DNA of 7,857 bases from JBHHYR01 sp046757585 (GTDB lineage: Bacteria; Desulfobacterota; Binatia; HRBIN30), in NCBI GenBank assembly GCA_046757585.1, contig JBHHYR010000194.1, forward strand, positions 1 through 7,857, written 5' to 3'. Below the pieces are notes generated by a model. That model searched no databases, was not told the DNA's origin, and worked only from the letters and a program-made list of their open reading frames with translations. The translations under genes and the position numbers were made by a program. Every line of letters begins with the position of its first letter. The first letter of the stretch is position 1. Of the stretch, positions 6,439 through 7,857 are shown piece after piece.

Positions 6439-6461
6439 CCCCTCCTGTGCGAAAGGAGGGG
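6439..6461. repeat. Perfect hairpin CCCCTCCT-7 nt-AGGAGGGG
   Basis: Eight-base exact arms around GTGCGAA. It lies 40 bases from the other hairpin, and both fall inside the inverted-repeat-bounded element. Two hairpins of C-run/G-run type in tandem are the usual make-up of this repeat class. Confidence 0.7.
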
Positions 6462-6517
6462 ACCCGTGGTTGCAGCGCCAGCGCTTCCTGGCCAAAGTTC
6501 CTATTCGTTCTCCCATC

Positions 6518-6536
6518 TATCTTCGGATCAAGGCTA
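6518..6536 (-). repeat. Right terminal inverted repeat (with TA)
   Basis: Partner of 6338-6356, carrying TATCTTCGGATC as its exact core. Its outer end overlaps the TAG stop codon (6536-6534) of the 101-residue membrane-protein gene. Confidence 0.7.
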
Positions 6537-6839
6537 AGAGCCACGCAGCCACACCACGCCGTTGTACACGGTGCCAATAATCCAGCCTACGAGGCCGCCG
6601 AGGACCGCGCCGTATGCCAGCCCCACCAAGCTGCCTGGCCACGTCACCGAGTAGCCGTAGAAGAAGTGCTTCAGCAATTGCAGGTGTGCACCGACATTCG
6701 GCCCGCCCCGGATCAACAACCACGCGGTCACCGTGAAGATGCCGAGTGCCCCCAGCACGGCGCATACCAGCGCCAGCACCCCGGCATGGATGCGGGCGAC
6801 GGCTCGGCCTACTTGGTATTCGTCGAGTTCCCGGTCCAT
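6534..6839 (-). CDS. Small two-helix membrane protein related to the C-terminus of the adjacent FAD enzyme
   Basis: A 101-residue protein with a short charged N-terminus (MDRELDEYQ), a first helix at about 19-43, a connecting loop with RGGPNVG (44-50) and YGYSVTWPGSLVG (61-73), and a second helix at about 69-93. It lines up without gaps with the last part of the FAD oxidoreductase just upstream: by hand count 23 of 50 residues are identical from L32-G33 to G81, including GGP-V-G and VTW-G. The start is three bases after the stop of the oxidoreductase gene, so the two are surely co-transcribed and probably coupled. The stop TAG coincides with the edge of the repeat element. I know no named family for it. 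A membrane partner or regulatory subunit of the oxidoreductase, or a split duplicate of its membrane domain, are the reasonable guesses. Confidence 0.75.
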   Translation of the reverse strand: MDRELDEYQVGRAVARIHAGVLALVCAVLGALGIFTVTAWLLIRGGPNVGAHLQLLKHFFYGYSVTWPGSLVGLAYGAVLGGLVGWIIGTVYNGVVWLRGS

Positions 6840-6842
6840 TCT

Positions 6843-7857
6843 TTACACCCGATCCAGCAGGTCGCGGCGTGCTTCGGCCGCCGCCCGCCGGCGCAACAGC
6901 CATGCATAAGAAGCCAGGCCCCAGTTACGGAGTCCAGCCGCAAGATAGCCTAGGGCAAACCCGCCGCATACGGCCTCCGCGGCGCCCATCAACGCCCCGG
7001 TCCACGTCACCCTGAAACCGATCAGATAGTTCGCCAACAAGCTCAGATTCCGTCCGACGAAGGGACCGCCCTTCAGCAACAGCACGGCGGTCGCACAGAA
7101 CAGGCCCAAACCGGCAACAACTCCGAACGACGCCCCGAGGGCTACCGGATCCAGGCGCGCGAACACCGCTGCGATCACCTTGTCCGGCACCTGTGCGGGA
7201 AGCGGCGTAGGCGCCAGGCGCTCGGCGGCGCGGCGCACGCGACCTTCTTCATGATACACCGCCTCCGTATTCACCGCCCAGACATCGTAGTCAGCGCCGG
7301 CCAGATTCCGCGCGGCGTATACGCCTGCCAACATCGAGTGGTCCTGGTTGTTGTAACGGTGCTGGCCGTTGCGGCCGATCAATTGCAGGTTCGTGAACCG
7401 CGACACGTACTTACGCACCGTGTTCAGGCTCTCCTGGTAGGTCTGATCATAGACCGGATAGGCCTTCGTCATTCGCACCACCGTGCCATCTTCCACCTCG
7501 CTCGGGTCGATCAGGCCAATTTTCACGCAATCGCGGATACCGGCCTCGATCAATCGTTGTTCCGGCCAAGTCCACTCCTCGTCCCGGTCCCACAAGAAGT
7601 ACTCGAGCCCCAGCGACGTACGCGACGCATCCGGCACCATGTACGGGCTCCAGTTCTTGTAATTCTGGATCCGGCCCAGCCGCACTTCAGGCGAATGCAC
7701 GTAAATCCAGTTATCGGGAAACACGGTCTCCCGCTTCACGATCAACACCACGGTCAGATAGTCACGGTAGCGCAAGCGATTCGCAGCGCGCAGCACTGCA
7801 TCGGGCGGTGGCGGGTCCAACGCGTTGATGAGATCGCGGACAGGCATGCTCGAGATG
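6843..7857 (-). CDS. FAD-dependent oxidoreductase (amine oxidase / UGM-like), C-terminal part with fused membrane hairpin
   Basis: The frame is open to the right edge. The three codons before the ATG at 7847 encode I-S-S, which join naturally to MPVRDLI, so that ATG is internal and the N-terminal Rossmann FAD-binding half lies outside the window. Numbering from that Met, residues 1-200 contain PDNWIYVH (44-51), GRIQNYKNWSP (58-68), KAYPVYD (128-134) and GRNGQHRYNNQDHSMLA (158-174). The last resembles the C-terminal FAD-contacting 'GR..xYxNxDxS' region of UDP-galactopyranose-mutase-like and protoporphyrinogen-oxidase-like flavoproteins found in polysaccharide loci. After a Pro-rich linker (212-221) comes a membrane module with helices at about 236-258 and 283-305, loop motifs KGGPFVG (259-265) and VTWTG (280-284), and a basic tail. 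The next gene encodes a stand-alone copy of that module. A sugar-ring isomerase or sugar oxidoreductase acting at the membrane is plausible; the substrate is unknown. Confidence 0.8.
   Translation of the reverse strand, partial: ISSMPVRDLINALDPPPPDAVLRAANRLRYRDYLTVVLIVKRETVFPDNWIYVHSPEVRLGRIQNYKNWSPYMVPDASRTSLGLEYFLWDRDEEWTWPEQRLIEAGIRDCVKIGLIDPSEVEDGTVVRMTKAYPVYDQTYQESLNTVRKYVSRFTNLQLIGRNGQHRYNNQDHSMLAGVYAARNLAGADYDVWAVNTEAVYHEEGRVRRAAERLAPTPLPAQVPDKVIAAVFARLDPVALGASFGVVAGLGLFCATAVLLLKGGPFVGRNLSLLANYLIGFRVTWTGALMGAAEAVCGGFALGYLAAGLRNWGLASYAWLLRRRAAAEARRDLLDRV

Larger units (their letters stand above)
6340..6534. mobile_element. Putative MITE-like element with terminal inverted repeats, about 195 bp, no coding capacity
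   Basis: The ends are imperfect inverted repeats. CCTCGATCCGAAGATA on the left and TATCTTCGGATCAAGG on the right share an exact 12-base core and match 15 of 17 bases over 6340-6356 versus 6518-6534. Both ends are flanked by the dinucleotide TA (6338-6339 and 6535-6536), as expected for target duplication by Tc1/mariner or IS630-type transposases. The interior has two strong hairpins and no gene. It lies between the 101-residue gene and the GT4 gene; without it the two would be 34 bases apart. The right-hand TA plus the next element base forms the stop codon of the 101-residue gene. A long regulatory stem-loop is the alternative reading. Confidence 0.5.

Noticed and set aside
6380..6461. Hairpins as an intrinsic terminator between the 101-residue gene and the GT4 gene
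   Set aside because: No T-run follows either stem in the direction of transcription; they fit better as parts of a repeat element.
1..7857. CRISPR array, tRNA, rRNA or phage-defence system
   Set aside because: No regularly spaced direct repeats, no tRNA-like fold and no nuclease or effector domains were found; every long frame is a glycan, membrane or flavoprotein gene.

Overview
The window is a GC-rich piece of an environmental bacterial genome, and its main content is a surface-polysaccharide (glycan) biosynthesis cluster. Membrane-bound GT2 and GT39-type enzymes and an exported sulfatase-fold protein fit a Gram-negative-type envelope. The gene style recalls deltaproteobacterial or related uncultivated lineages, but nothing here fixes the taxon. 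No rRNA, tRNA or CRISPR was seen.

Layout from left to right. Positions 1-705 hold the N-terminal 235 residues of a GT39/PMT-like membrane glycosyltransferase on the minus strand, cut by the window edge. A 183-bp divergent intergenic region (706-888) separates it from a plus-strand sulfatase-fold protein (889-2334). That protein has Thr and His in place of the Cys/Ser and Arg of the sulfatase signature. It converges, with only 13 bp between the stops, on a minus-strand gene series. In transcription order that series is: the C-terminal part of an FAD-dependent oxidoreductase (7857-6843, entering from the right edge), a 101-residue two-helix membrane protein (6839-6534), a roughly 195-bp palindrome-rich element with terminal inverted repeats, a GT4 glycosyltransferase (6302-5001), two tandem paralogous GT2 glycosyltransferases (4980-4084 and 4084-3119), and a NodB-type polysaccharide deacetylase (3106-2348). 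The deacetylase reading frame is broken by an in-frame amber codon at codon 29.

How they may work together (inference): the GT4 and the two membrane-anchored GT2 enzymes would assemble a lipid-linked or surface glycan. The deacetylase would remove N- or O-acetyl groups from it. The GT39-like protein would add a sugar from a polyprenyl-phosphate donor on the outer face, and the sulfatase-fold protein would hydrolyse or transfer a phosphate or sulfate group outside the cytoplasm. The FAD enzyme belongs to the amine-oxidase/UDP-galactopyranose-mutase-like fold class and ends in a membrane hairpin.

The most notable points are four. First, a two-helix module (GGPxVG, then VTWxG after a fixed 18-residue offset) occurs both fused to the FAD enzyme and as the neighbouring stand-alone 101-residue protein. 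Second, a TA-flanked MITE-like element splits what would otherwise be a tightly packed operon, and it offers the GT4 gene a new ribosome-binding site and start. Third, the deacetylase has an amber codon followed directly by ATG. Fourth, the sulfatase-fold protein has a Thr at the nucleophile position.
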